From Chitinophaga oryziterrae (GTDB lineage: Bacteria; Bacteroidota; Bacteroidia; Chitinophagales; Chitinophagaceae): DNA of 64,000 nucleotides. A model generated the notes under the pieces. That model worked only from the letters and a program-made list of their open reading frames with translations. It was not told the origin of the DNA and did not search any database. Position numbers and translations under genes: made by a program. The stretch is from the NCBI RefSeq assembly GCF_009758125.1, contig NZ_WRXO01000006.1, positions 1-64,000 of the forward strand, written 5' to 3'. This document shows, in pieces, positions 54,379 to 64,000 of this stretch (position 1 is the stretch's first letter; each line of letters opens with the position of its first letter).

Positions 54379-55395
54379 ATGCTACCACGTTTAAATATCA
54401 AAGGACGGAAGATCTGGATGCTGTCCGCATTGCTGATAGTAGCAATAGTCTTCAGCTTCTGCCATATAAAGATTACCAAAGTCACCATCCCCGCTACAGC
54501 CCAGGTGGGGGATGTTGTTCCCATCCAACTGGACCTCGATATTTCCTGTAATTCAGATGGGTCGGACAAACTTATCATAGGGGTACTGATGCCTAAAGGC
54601 TGGAAAGGCACACAAAACATGACGGCTACCTATAACAGCAGCAAAGGGAATGGCAGTTTCACTATGACTCCGCTGACCACCCTGGCCCCGCATAGTGATG
54701 GGAAGAACTGGCCGGATTATATGAGGGCTACTTTTGGTATTGCCGGCAACCTGATAGATGATATGGAATGGGTGGTGATGCAGTCGGATGTGCCCTTCAC
54801 CTATGCTAACAATGACAAGATCACCGGTTCTGTCAATCTTAATCTGAAAGTAGGTGCGGACGATAACCCCACCATCGTAAAGCTGGCCTATGTGGTGGCC
54901 AATACTACCAATGGTTTTACTTCTGATAATTTCACTGATGGAGGTTATGGCGCTACGGCAGAATATTATAATGAATACGTAGGGGACTGTTTCTCGGTAA
55001 CCGGTGGCAGCGGCGACCTGGTTGACTTCTGCAATCCGCAACTGACAACGATCTCTCCGCCAAAATCCCTGGATAATGATCTGGTTACCTTCACATTTGA
55101 CTCCAATGTAGTACAAACCGGGCTGTCAGGAAATGATGAACTGTATCTGTGCGCTACAGGTACGACCAATGATGGTCAGACCATCACTATCTGTGAGCAG
55201 ACAGACAGAACACGCATGAAACCCTTAGGTGGTGGCAGGTTTGGGATTACCATCTGGCCACGGTCTTTCTTTGGCGTAAGCGATAACCAGACTGTTACCA
55301 ACATGACCTACTTTATTACGGATAAAACCGGTACAAAGCAGGTCGGATACGGGAACACCGCGGCTCCTTTTACTTATAAGTTTAAATGTGGATGA
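54379..55395 (+). CDS. DUF4961-type surface protein
   Basis: A 338-residue protein with an N-terminal membrane or signal segment (about 11-30, MLSALLIVAIVFSFC, with a lipobox-like Cys). The body is a beta-sandwich rich region: VTIPATAQVGDVVPIQLDL, DKLIIGVLMPKGWKG, then VTFTFDSNVV, matching the DUF4961 proteins that accompany DUF5004 in these loci. The role is unknown; it is probably an accessory glycan-binding protein. Its stop overlaps the start of the next SusC gene (ATGA). Confidence 0.8.
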   Translation: MLPRLNIKGRKIWMLSALLIVAIVFSFCHIKITKVTIPATAQVGDVVPIQLDLDISCNSDGSDKLIIGVLMPKGWKGTQNMTATYNSSKGNGSFTMTPLTTLAPHSDGKNWPDYMRATFGIAGNLIDDMEWVVMQSDVPFTYANNDKITGSVNLNLKVGADDNPTIVKLAYVVANTTNGFTSDNFTDGGYGATAEYYNEYVGDCFSVTGGSGDLVDFCNPQLTTISPPKSLDNDLVTFTFDSNVVQTGLSGNDELYLCATGTTNDGQTITICEQTDRTRMKPLGGGRFGITIWPRSFFGVSDNQTVTNMTYFITDKTGTKQVGYGNTAAPFTYKFKCG

Positions 55396-58300
55396 CAACC
55401 AAAATTATTTCTATGCGCTATTGGTACTACAATATATGCCTGATCGGTGTTATCAGTCTGTGGGTGCTTCCGCAAACCACATTCGCCTTTCAGTCCCCCA
55501 AAGATACGATTGTCCATCCCGGATGGGCAAATGGGACTGTTGTCAATGAATTCAATGAACCACTGGCCGGCGTAAAGGTCAGTGCTAAAAATAACAGCAA
55601 TACCGTATTGACAGATAAGAACGGGCATTTTGAAATAGATGTTCCGGCTGGCAGCATGCTGGTATTTACCTGGAAGGATTATTATACAAAAGAAGTAAAA
55701 GCAGATCACAGTATAACCGTACAACTGACAGATGCCTTTCTAAAATCACCGAAGCAGGTGGATATGTTGTACGAACGGATAGATCGTTCGAAAGTACTGG
55801 GTTCCGTATCTACCATTTATACCAACCAACTGACCACTACGCCTGCATCCCTGTATGTATACGCTTTCCCCGGGCAACTGGCAGGTGTGTACACCAAACA
55901 AAACAGCGGGTTCACATCCTTCAATCTGAGTGACATATCTTCTCCATCTGTCATCGGGCAAACATTGGTGAACGGAAATTCCAACAACAACCGTTCTACA
56001 GATAACGCAGAAATCAGCCTGAACGTTCGCGGACAATCTCCCATTACAGTGATAGATGGGGTACAAAGAGAAATATCTTCCATCGACCCGGAATCTATCG
56101 AATCCATTTCTGTACTGAAAGATGGTTTATCTACATTATTGCTGGGCAATAACAGTTCTCACCCGGTAATACTGGTTACGACCAGAAGGGGAGAGCCGGG
56201 TCGCCCGCATATCACCTTTACCGCGCAGACAGGTACACAGCAGCCCCTGGGCATGCCTAAACCATTGCCGGCCTATCAGTACGCTTACCTGCTGAATGAA
56301 ACATTGACCAGTGATGGCAAGCCTGCATTGTATTCCGCAGACGATTTCAATGCCTATAAACAACATACGGATCCTTACGGTCATCCGGACGTGAACTGGT
56401 TTAAAACACTGCTGCGGGATAATTCTCCTATCTCGAATTATAAACTGAATGTAAACGGTGGCAGCAATATCGCCCGCTATTCCGTTTCCCTCAGCTATTT
56501 CGACCAGGAAGGTATTTTTAAGACCAGTCCTGCCGTTAATTACAGTACCAACAACAGTTTAAAACGCTATATCATCAACTCCGATGTTGCGGTACAGGTA
56601 AATAAGAACCTGAATGTAGACCTGCAACTGTTTGGCCGTGTTCAGAATACAAGAGAACCCGGCAACGACTATACGAGTCTTTTATCTGCAATATATTCTA
56701 CGCCAAACAATGCATATCCTGTCTATAATCCGAATGGTTCTTTCGGAGGTAATAACATAGGAGGTAATACCGGCCCATATAGTAATAACCTGTTGTCAAG
56801 ATCGCAGTTCTCAGGATACACGCAGAACAATACCAATGATATCCTTGCGAACGTAGATCTGAATTATAACCTCAACAGTGTATTGCAGGGGCTCAGTGCA
56901 AAATTGAAAGGGAATTTATCTTATCAGTCCATTACAGGGCTGGACAGGAGTTTACAAAACCCTTCCTATGCTTACATCGACAGCTCTTATGTTGTTTATG
57001 GATCAACATCGGCCCAGAACAATATTTTTCGTACCGTATTCACATCCCGGCAGTCCTACGCACAGTTTAGTCTGAATTATGACAGAACTTTCAACAAAAG
57101 CAGTGTGAATGCACAGGCGATGTACGACAGGAAATCAATTGTAGCTAATTATGATCTGGCTTCCAATACTACGAATGCAGGTATACGGGCAGGATATGAT
57201 TATGATCAGAAATATTTTATCAATGCAACCCTTATCGGAAGTGGTAATAACCGTTACCCACCCGGTAATCAATGGGGACTGTTTTACGGTGCCGGCCTTG
57301 GCTGGGAAATGGGACGTGAAGATTTCATCAGGGAGCATCTTTCCTGGATCAACGGATGGAAATGGAGAGCTACCTATGCAAAGACAGGCAATGCCAATAT
57401 TGACCTGAATGCGGCCTTGTACTATGCTTACTCACAAACCTATGCTTCCAGTAACATCGGAAAGAATTATCAGGTAGGCACAGGTTATACCAACGTGTAT
57501 TACCAGTATGAAGGTACGCTGGCTAATCCTTATATCTCATGGGAGAAAGGCAGCAAGTTTGATGTAGGTACAGACATTTCGTTTATGCATGACCACCTGC
57601 AACTGACGGCAGACTATTACCATGATGTTTATTCCGGTATCCTGGGTTATCGCGGTAATTCCGTCGCTCTGTTGGGTACTGCCTGGCCGCTGGAGAATAT
57701 TGGCAAAAACCTTTATCAGGGTGTAGAACTGTCCCTCACCTATAACAATCACGTGGGTAACTTCAATTACTTCGTAACAGCAAATGGTAACCTGGCTTAT
57801 TCAAAGATCCTTTTCAGCGATGAACTGGCTACTCCTTATGCATGGAACAGAAGGACAGGTTTACCCGTAACAGGTACCTTCTATGGCTATACGGCCCTTG
57901 GACTTTATCAGAATACTGAAGATGCTGCCAGCAGTGCACATATCGCAGGATATACGCCACAGCCGGGAGATATTAAATACAAAGACCTCAATGGCGATGG
58001 AGTGATCGACGACTTTGATCAGTCAACCATCGGTGGCAAAAAACCGCTGGCTTTCTTCGGACTCACAATGGGGGCCAATTACAAAGGTTTCAATGTTAGT
58101 TTTGTTTTACAGGGTGTGGCCAACAGGCAGATCAACGTCCAGAATAATGTGATCGATCATTTTGGACTGGATTTCTCCACTACCAGCGGACAGGCATATG
58201 AAAGTGCGACAGGCAGATGGACACCGGAAACAGCAGACAAGGCTACACTTCCCCGACTGGCAGTATCAGCCGCCAATAATAACTCGATGTTCTCCACTTT

Positions 58301-58523
58301 TTATCTGAAGAGTGGTAACTACGTCAGGCTGCGCAATGCTGAAATCGGGTATTCACTTCCATACAGCCTGTTGAAAAGACTACGTATCTCCGGACTGAAA
58401 ATATTCGTGGATGGAGAGAACATCTTTACTATCGCAGGATTTAAAGGAATGGACACAGAAGTTATGCCATACAATTATCCTATACAGAGAGTTGTAAGTG
58501 CAGGGGTAAGTATTAAGCTATAA
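55392..58523 (+). CDS. SusC/RagA TonB-linked outer-membrane transporter (first)
   Basis: About 1043 residues. Signal peptide region near the start (INCLIG-like hydrophobic stretch), carboxypeptidase-regulatory domain (ANGTVVNEFNEPLAGVKVSA), plug with VRGQSPITVIDGV, SIDPESIESISVLKDG and VILVTTRRGEPG, then the barrel with DPYGHPDVNW and KYKDLNGDGVIDD. The plug stretch LKDGLSTLLLGNNSSHPVIL departs from the usual ASATALYGxRAANGVIL, so it is a divergent SusC. The ATG overlapping the DUF4961 stop (55392) is preferred; 55386 and 55413 are alternatives. The next SusD follows 13 bases downstream. Confidence 0.93.
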   Translation: MTTKIISMRYWYYNICLIGVISLWVLPQTTFAFQSPKDTIVHPGWANGTVVNEFNEPLAGVKVSAKNNSNTVLTDKNGHFEIDVPAGSMLVFTWKDYYTKEVKADHSITVQLTDAFLKSPKQVDMLYERIDRSKVLGSVSTIYTNQLTTTPASLYVYAFPGQLAGVYTKQNSGFTSFNLSDISSPSVIGQTLVNGNSNNNRSTDNAEISLNVRGQSPITVIDGVQREISSIDPESIESISVLKDGLSTLLLGNNSSHPVILVTTRRGEPGRPHITFTAQTGTQQPLGMPKPLPAYQYAYLLNETLTSDGKPALYSADDFNAYKQHTDPYGHPDVNWFKTLLRDNSPISNYKLNVNGGSNIARYSVSLSYFDQEGIFKTSPAVNYSTNNSLKRYIINSDVAVQVNKNLNVDLQLFGRVQNTREPGNDYTSLLSAIYSTPNNAYPVYNPNGSFGGNNIGGNTGPYSNNLLSRSQFSGYTQNNTNDILANVDLNYNLNSVLQGLSAKLKGNLSYQSITGLDRSLQNPSYAYIDSSYVVYGSTSAQNNIFRTVFTSRQSYAQFSLNYDRTFNKSSVNAQAMYDRKSIVANYDLASNTTNAGIRAGYDYDQKYFINATLIGSGNNRYPPGNQWGLFYGAGLGWEMGREDFIREHLSWINGWKWRATYAKTGNANIDLNAALYYAYSQTYASSNIGKNYQVGTGYTNVYYQYEGTLANPYISWEKGSKFDVGTDISFMHDHLQLTADYYHDVYSGILGYRGNSVALLGTAWPLENIGKNLYQGVELSLTYNNHVGNFNYFVTANGNLAYSKILFSDELATPYAWNRRTGLPVTGTFYGYTALGLYQNTEDAASSAHIAGYTPQPGDIKYKDLNGDGVIDDFDQSTIGGKKPLAFFGLTMGANYKGFNVSFVLQGVANRQINVQNNVIDHFGLDFSTTSGQAYESATGRWTPETADKATLPRLAVSAANNNSMFSTFYLKSGNYVRLRNAEIGYSLPYSLLKRLRISGLKIFVDGENIFTIAGFKGMDTEVMPYNYPIQRVVSAGVSIKL

Positions 58524-58536
58524 ATGAGATTGAGCC

Positions 58537-60300
58537 ATGAAAAATTATATCAATAAAATATCCACGATACTGCTGATAGCTGCCATACTTGGCGGATGTA
58601 AAAAGTATGAGCAGTTTCCCGTAGATAAGGTGACCGGTAATTATGTTTTCGATCCGCTGGATTCTGCGGGCGTGAATGCACAATCTTTCCTGTATGGCGT
58701 TTATGCCATCGTCAAAAATGGCCATAACCGTGTCGGTAACGATTACCTGGATGCAGCGTCGGACGATGCTGTTTCTTCCCGGACAGGTGGTAATATCCCG
58801 GTAACGCTGATCACTACGAATGCCGTGACTTCCTTCAGCTTTCCGGGAGCGGAGAACTTTTGGGAAGGTACCAGTCTTTCCCAGGCGCCCACTTCTTCCG
58901 GTGTGCCGGATGCTTTCTGGGCAGGGGTCCGTAATGCCAATATCTTTATCAATAACATCGGTGTGGTACCCGTAAAAGGAGGATTGAGCAATGGTACAAC
59001 TACTGCGCAGTTGTGGAGGAGTGAAGCCAGGTTCCTGCGGGCATATTTTTATTTTGAGCTGGTAAGACGCTATGGCGGCGTACCCTTACTGGGAAATAAG
59101 GTATACGATATTTCAGATAAACTCGACTTACCCCGCAGCAACTTTGCGGATTGCATCAACTATATCGTCAGTGAATGTGATGCGATCAAAGACAGCCTGC
59201 TCATGGCGCCGGTAGCAGATGCAGATAATTACCGCGCCACCAGGGGGGCCGCTATGGCACTGAAAGCAAAGACATTATTGCTGGCTGCCAGTCCGCTCTT
59301 TAATGGCGATAATATTGATAAAGCCAACCCGCTCACCGGCTACACCGATTATGATGTAAATCGCTGGACGCTGGCAGCACAGGCGGCTAAGGACGTGATG
59401 GACCTGAATGCTTATTCCCTGAATCCTGTATTTACACATATCTTCCTCGACCAGAATAACAGAGAACGCATCTTTATCCGTCCGGGCAACAATAGCACCA
59501 ATATCGAAACAAATAATGGCCCTGTAGGTTTTCAGGCAGGTGGCTCTGGTAATACCAGTCCTACACAGGAACTGGTGAATGCCTTTCCTATGCAGAACGG
59601 TTTGCCTGTTACAGACCCTGCATCCGGTTACCTGGCATCTGATCCATACAGCGTATTGTCTGCTGTTAAACGGGACCCACGCTTTACTGCCACCATCTTT
59701 TATAATGGCGCTAACTGGCTTAACAGCACCGTACAAACCTATGAAGGCGGTCAGAGCAAACCTAATACCTCTTTACAGCAAACAGTCAGTGGTTTCTACA
59801 TGCGCAAGTTCATGGGAGATTTCGAAAGTGCGGGCACTTACAGCAATCACTCTTCCGACTGGATCGTGATGCGCTACGCTGAAATACTGCTGGAATATGC
59901 GGAAGCCCGCAATGAGGTGGAAGCAGCGCCACAGGCAGATGTGTATGATCAGTTGTATGCGCTCAGGGCACGCGCTGGCATCGATGCGGGAGCAGGTGGG
60001 AACTATGGTCTTGCACCCAATATGACACAGGCAGAGATGAGGGCCGCGATACAGAATGAATGGAGAATAGAGTTCGCATTCGAAGAGCACCGGTATTTTG
60101 ATATACGCAGATGGAAGATAGCAGAAACGGTCATGAACCAGCCGCGTACAGGAGTATCCGTGGTAAAGAACGGCAACTTCTATACTTATAATCCGATTAC
60201 TATACTCAATACAGTGTTTAAGAAAAATCAATATCTGTATCCCATCCCTTACAATGAGGTGGCAAAGAACCCGAATATGAAACAAAATCCGGGATGGTAG
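58537..60300 (+). CDS. SusD/RagB family glycan-binding lipoprotein (second)
   Basis: A 587-residue lipoprotein with the lipobox ending at Cys21 (ILGGC). Seen: SEARFLRAYFYFELVRRYGGVPLLG, PRSNFADCINYIVSECDAI, KRDPRFTATIFYNG, MRYAEILLEYAEARNEVE, and the C-terminal NEWRIEFAFEEHRYFDIRRWKI, ending NPGW. It is the canonical partner of the SusC gene 13 bases upstream. A second SusC gene overlaps its 3' region. It probably binds the same glycan at the cell surface. Confidence 0.95.
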   Translation: MKNYINKISTILLIAAILGGCKKYEQFPVDKVTGNYVFDPLDSAGVNAQSFLYGVYAIVKNGHNRVGNDYLDAASDDAVSSRTGGNIPVTLITTNAVTSFSFPGAENFWEGTSLSQAPTSSGVPDAFWAGVRNANIFINNIGVVPVKGGLSNGTTTAQLWRSEARFLRAYFYFELVRRYGGVPLLGNKVYDISDKLDLPRSNFADCINYIVSECDAIKDSLLMAPVADADNYRATRGAAMALKAKTLLLAASPLFNGDNIDKANPLTGYTDYDVNRWTLAAQAAKDVMDLNAYSLNPVFTHIFLDQNNRERIFIRPGNNSTNIETNNGPVGFQAGGSGNTSPTQELVNAFPMQNGLPVTDPASGYLASDPYSVLSAVKRDPRFTATIFYNGANWLNSTVQTYEGGQSKPNTSLQQTVSGFYMRKFMGDFESAGTYSNHSSDWIVMRYAEILLEYAEARNEVEAAPQADVYDQLYALRARAGIDAGAGGNYGLAPNMTQAEMRAAIQNEWRIEFAFEEHRYFDIRRWKIAETVMNQPRTGVSVVKNGNFYTYNPITILNTVFKKNQYLYPIPYNEVAKNPNMKQNPGW

Positions 60301-60335
60301 TCTTCTCAATTATTAAAAAATATAAACGAACAGAT

Positions 60336-63300
60336 ATGCGGAAAATAATACTGCTGATTTGTGTTATTATAAATATACTTCCCGGCATGTTGCTGGCGCA
60401 GTCCCGGGTGATCACCGGCTCCGTGCGGGATATTCAGAGCCCGTTACCGGGAGTGTCTGTTTTCGAGAAAGGTATGCCGGGAAACGGGGCTATTACTGAT
60501 TCCGAAGGTAAATTTAAACTAACATTAAAAGGGGCGTCCAATGTGCTCATATTCCGTTTTTTGGGGTATGTGACCCGTGAGTTGAATGTGACTGGCAGGC
60601 ATGAGGGGATCGATGTTACGATGGCATCGGATAACCAGGCCCTGGATGAAGTGGTGATAGTGGGGTATGGTAAAACGACCCGTATCACCAATACAGGATC
60701 TGTGAGCACGATCAACGCCGCAGAGATCAGGAACGTTCCAACAGCGAACGTACAAAATGCCCTGTCGGGCAGATTGCCTGGCTTCTTCTCGCAACAGGGG
60801 TCCGGTCAGCCGGGTAAAGATGCCTCAGATTTTTATATCCGTGGTGTCAGTTCACTGAACCCTGCTGGTAATAAACCCCTGATCATCGTGGATGATGTGG
60901 AATATACCTATGATCAGCTACAACAGATCAATGTAAATGAGATCGCTTCCATCTCTGTATTGAAGGATGCTTCTACTACAGCCATATATGGTATTAAAGG
61001 GGCGAATGGTGTACTGGTAGTGACTACCCGCCGTGGTAAGCTGGGTAAGCCCCAGATCAATGTACGTGTGGAAAGTGGCGCTCAAACGCCTACGAAGATC
61101 CCTAAATTCCTGAACGCTTATCAATCAGCTACACTGATCAACCAGGCAGAGACCAATGATGGCCTGACCCCTGAATTTACTCAGCAGGACCTTGACCTGT
61201 TTAAGAATAAACAGGACCCTTATGGTCATCCTGATGTAAACTGGTATGATGCTATCTTTAAACGGTACAGCTTCCAGGAGAATACCAACCTGGATATTTC
61301 CGGTGGTAATGAAACGTTGAAGTACTTTATTTCCGGCGGAGCATTGAACCAGAACGGACTGGTACGTTCTTTCCCTGATCCCCGCGGCACCGTTAATACC
61401 AACTACAATTTCAAAAGATATAATTTCAGGTCTAACCTCGATCTCAGGGCTAATAAGACATTATCAATGCGCCTGGACGTTACGACCCGTTTCTCCACCA
61501 CCAATTCGCCTAACCTGAATGCGACCAGTGCACTGTCTGAGGTATTTGACTTCAGCCGCTTAACACCTTTTACGGCCCCGCTCATTAATCCTGATGGTAC
61601 TTACGCCTATGCCTACTCGCATTTCAACAGCGGACATCTGCCTACATTGAATGCAAGGCTGGCTACCGGCGGATATCAGAATTCGAAGAGAACGGATTAC
61701 AACATCGTATTCAATACTACCCAGCAACTGGACGTGATTACGAGAGGTCTTTCTCTGACCGCACGTGTGGCCTATTCCAGCCAGGAACAGTATACCAGGG
61801 GAACGGGTAACTACGGTCCCATTCCATCTTATCATTACGATCCTGCTGATAAGTCTTACCAGTTGAATCCCGCAGGTACCTATGTGTTTTCGAACATCTA
61901 CTATACTGGTAACACCAACATCTATACGAATAATGTCAATCTGCAACTCTTTTCCAACTATGACCGTACTTTCAACCAGAAACATCATGTAAGCGGCCTC
62001 ATACTGTTAAATCAGCAGTCCCAGACATTTGATGCGTATGATCAGCTGGACCCGGCATCTGTAGGAGTACCGGCTAAATTTCAGGGGGTATCATTTTCCG
62101 GTAATTATGAGTATGACGGGAAATATCTGTTAGACCTGAAAGCGGCGTATAACGGTACAGACAGGTTTGCTTCTAACCATCGTTTTGGCCTGTTTCCGGC
62201 AATCGGACTGGGGTATAACCTGTCTGGCGAAAAGTTCTTCAAAGAAGCTTTCCCTGTGTTCGGGTTATTCAAGGTCCGTGGTTCCTATGGAATTGTGGGA
62301 TCGGATGTGGCGCCTAACAACAGGTACATTTATGCACAGAACTATGTACAGAACAATGCTACTTATTCTTTCGGAGAATCGCCTACCAGCTACAGGATGT
62401 ATTACGAGGGCAGTCTTGCCAATAGCAACGTGGTATGGGAGAAACAGAAAGAGACGAATATCGCCATTGACCTGAACATGCTGAAGGATAACCGGCTTTC
62501 TGCCACCATCGAGTTGTTCCGTAATATCCGCTATGATCAGCTGATCGTACCGAACAACGTACCGGATATCATTGGTATTGGTCTGCCGGCAGTGAATGTG
62601 GGACGTACACTTAACCAGGGTTTTGACGGACAGATCGGGTATCACGGCAGTACTGGTGATGTGCAGTGGGGTGCTAACTTTGTCTTCTCCTATGCAAAGA
62701 ACAAAATATTATACCAGAGCGAGGCTTCTCCGGCATACCCCTGGCTGGCCCGTACCGGCCAACCTCTTAACCAGCCATTCGGTTATCATTCTTTAGGCTA
62801 TTATACACAGGAAGATATTAACAGGATAGAAGCCTATCAGGCATCTAATGGTGGCAGTAATGCCGGTAATAAGACTATTGCTGCGCCTGATAACGGGTTG
62901 CCTTTGCATCCGGGAGATCTCAAATACCAGGACCTGAACGGAGATGGTTTTATCAATGTCTTCGATCAGCGTGCTATCGGACATCCTAACCTGCCTAATA
63001 CCAACCTGGGTCTCAACTTGCAGGCATCCTACAAAGGGTTCAGTGCGAGTATACTGTTACAGGGCTCTTTTAATTACAGCTTTATCATTACAGGTACTGG
63101 TATAGAACCATTCATCGGGCAGTTCCAGCCCATTCACCTGGAAGCATGGACACCTGAGAATGCTAACAGTGCAATGTATCCGAGGCTGACGACCAATAAA
63201 TCTTCGGTGAATAGTCCAACTTATTACCCTTCTGATTACTGGTTGGTAAATGCGCATTATATTCGTTTGAAAACAGTGGATATCGGGTACCAGTTCCCGA

Positions 63301-63476
63301 CCAGGATGCTGCCTTTCAAACTGAACAGTGCGCGTGTTTATATGAGTGCATATAACCTGTTCACCTGGGATAATTACCGGAAATATCAGCAGGACCCTGA
63401 AATCAGTACCAACACAGCGGGGGATGCTTATATCAACCAGCGTGTGCTGAATGTGGGTTTGCAGATAAGTCTTTAA
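60336..63476 (+). CDS. SusC/RagA TonB-linked outer-membrane transporter (second)
   Basis: A 1046-residue transporter starting at ATG 60336 (MRKIILLICVIINILPGM), which gives a clean signal peptide ending LLAQ; the frame could start at 60294, inside the SusD gene. Seen: RVITGSVRDIQSPLPGVSVFEKG (regulatory domain), LDEVVIVGYGKTTR (the TonB-box-like motif of SusC), ALSGRLPGFFSQQGSGQPG, SVLKDASTTAIYGIKGANGV, and the barrel with DPYGHPDVNW and LKYQDLNGDGFINVFD. It is the last member of the sus cluster and lacks its own SusD downstream. Confidence 0.95.
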   Translation: MRKIILLICVIINILPGMLLAQSRVITGSVRDIQSPLPGVSVFEKGMPGNGAITDSEGKFKLTLKGASNVLIFRFLGYVTRELNVTGRHEGIDVTMASDNQALDEVVIVGYGKTTRITNTGSVSTINAAEIRNVPTANVQNALSGRLPGFFSQQGSGQPGKDASDFYIRGVSSLNPAGNKPLIIVDDVEYTYDQLQQINVNEIASISVLKDASTTAIYGIKGANGVLVVTTRRGKLGKPQINVRVESGAQTPTKIPKFLNAYQSATLINQAETNDGLTPEFTQQDLDLFKNKQDPYGHPDVNWYDAIFKRYSFQENTNLDISGGNETLKYFISGGALNQNGLVRSFPDPRGTVNTNYNFKRYNFRSNLDLRANKTLSMRLDVTTRFSTTNSPNLNATSALSEVFDFSRLTPFTAPLINPDGTYAYAYSHFNSGHLPTLNARLATGGYQNSKRTDYNIVFNTTQQLDVITRGLSLTARVAYSSQEQYTRGTGNYGPIPSYHYDPADKSYQLNPAGTYVFSNIYYTGNTNIYTNNVNLQLFSNYDRTFNQKHHVSGLILLNQQSQTFDAYDQLDPASVGVPAKFQGVSFSGNYEYDGKYLLDLKAAYNGTDRFASNHRFGLFPAIGLGYNLSGEKFFKEAFPVFGLFKVRGSYGIVGSDVAPNNRYIYAQNYVQNNATYSFGESPTSYRMYYEGSLANSNVVWEKQKETNIAIDLNMLKDNRLSATIELFRNIRYDQLIVPNNVPDIIGIGLPAVNVGRTLNQGFDGQIGYHGSTGDVQWGANFVFSYAKNKILYQSEASPAYPWLARTGQPLNQPFGYHSLGYYTQEDINRIEAYQASNGGSNAGNKTIAAPDNGLPLHPGDLKYQDLNGDGFINVFDQRAIGHPNLPNTNLGLNLQASYKGFSASILLQGSFNYSFIITGTGIEPFIGQFQPIHLEAWTPENANSAMYPRLTTNKSSVNSPTYYPSDYWLVNAHYIRLKTVDIGYQFPTRMLPFKLNSARVYMSAYNLFTWDNYRKYQQDPEISTNTAGDAYINQRVLNVGLQISL

Positions 63477-63486
63477 AATATCAAAC

Positions 63487-64000
63487 ATGTTCCCGACTAT
63501 CGGAGATCTCATCAGTTATTTGTTCCATATTCCTGTAAAGATCAACTTACAGACATTCGGTACTTTTATGGCCCTGGCTTTTGCCGGGGCCTACGTGGTA
63601 TTTGTGGCTGAGTTCAAAAGGAAGGAAGCTGATGGTACTATCCGGGGAATGATGGTGAAGGAAACGGTAGGACTACCACCTTCTCCGCTGGAATTGTTGT
63701 TAAATGTCACCCTGGGTTTCCTGTTGGGGTATAAGGGGATAGATGTGCTGCTGGCACTGTTTCGCGGGGCTGATCCCGCGCCTGGTTTTTTATCCCTGCA
63801 AGGGAACCTGATAGCAGGGGGGGTATTTGCGCTTGTCTGGGGCATATGGGTGTATAAAGACAAGCTGCCTGAATCAAAGGAAGTGGAGCGTTACAAACAT
63901 CCATACCAGCTAATGCCTTTTATCGTGTTTATGGCAGCTTGCTGGGGATTTACAGGAGCCAAGCTGTTTGATGCTGTGGAACACATCCAGGAGCTGCGCT
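63487..64000 (+). CDS. lgt: Prolipoprotein diacylglyceryl transferase-like protein (3' partial)
   Basis: The frame opens at ATG 63487 (MFPTIGDLISYLFHIPV), 10 bases after the SusC stop, and runs past the window end, giving 171 residues. Seen: hydrophobic segments at about 22-40, 70-90 and 110-122, the stretch IPVKINLQTFGTFMALAF near the start, and GAKLFDAVEH at the visible end. This is the layout of the Bacteroidota Lgt family, which transfers diacylglycerol to the lipobox cysteine of lipoproteins. The catalytic core and the end of the protein are outside the window. Its position after a sus locus may be accidental. Confidence 0.8.
   Translation, partial: MFPTIGDLISYLFHIPVKINLQTFGTFMALAFAGAYVVFVAEFKRKEADGTIRGMMVKETVGLPPSPLELLLNVTLGFLLGYKGIDVLLALFRGADPAPGFLSLQGNLIAGGVFALVWGIWVYKDKLPESKEVERYKHPYQLMPFIVFMAACWGFTGAKLFDAVEHIQELR

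Overview
The window is chromosomal DNA from a Bacteroidota bacterium, most probably a Chitinophaga-like member of the Chitinophagaceae. The evidence is two SusC/SusD systems with DUF5004 and DUF4961 partners, a type IX secretion sorting domain, TonB-dependent receptors with carboxypeptidase-regulatory domains, Bacteroidota-type -7 boxes (TAnnTTTG) in front of several genes, a large NRPS and a moderate GC content. The genus is an inference. I see no tRNA, rRNA, CRISPR array or intact insertion sequence.

Region by region. (1) 1-11111: the 3' end of an NRPS gene (epimerization domain) and a complete 3502-residue NRPS with the order docking, C-A-PCP, C-A-PCP, C-A-PCP, TE. By-eye specificity codes suggest Asn-like, Val-like and Asn-like substrates. 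(2) 11112-15702: an operon of a BlaI-type repressor, an M56 metallopeptidase and an outer-membrane beta-barrel receptor. (3) 15734-24413: single genes of the regulatory, resistance and housekeeping kind: an AraC regulator divergent from a Tet(X)-like FAD monooxygenase, a Crp/Fnr regulator, DUF4260, DinB-like, VOC, ankyrin, methyltransferase, NTF2-like and cupin proteins, and a PQQ-type sugar dehydrogenase lipoprotein. (4) 24589-30096: a complete imuA-imuB-dnaE2 mutasome operon with a 13-bp perfect inverted repeat just upstream. (5) 30324-31703: two dihydrofolate-reductase-like proteins.

(6) 31828-38017 is an AT-richer accessory patch. It holds an AlbA_2/ATPase protein translationally coupled to an orphan ParA, and an unknown gene whose promoter carries an 11-bp tandem repeat and a 15-bp inverted repeat. 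It also holds a broken XRE regulator abutting an N-truncated DUF6808-like gene, a phage-type amidase, a 142-bp element with 33/34-bp imperfect inverted ends, a small unknown protein and the C-terminal remnant of a T9SS-secreted protein. This is where an undescribed system is most likely.

(7) 38180-63476 is a polysaccharide utilization locus. A sulfatase, a GH78-like and a GH2 enzyme lie on the minus strand. A GH38-like protein, GH92, an SGNH hydrolase and an esterase lie on the plus strand, followed by SusD, DUF5004, DUF4961, SusC, SusD and SusC. Four copies of a palindrome with core TAAACCGGTTTA, or a close variant, sit in the divergent promoter region and before the first susD. They suggest one LacI-type regulator encoded elsewhere. 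The glycan target cannot be fixed from the sequence, but sulfated, acylated, mannose- or rhamnose-containing material fits the enzyme set. (8) 63487-end: the start of an lgt gene.
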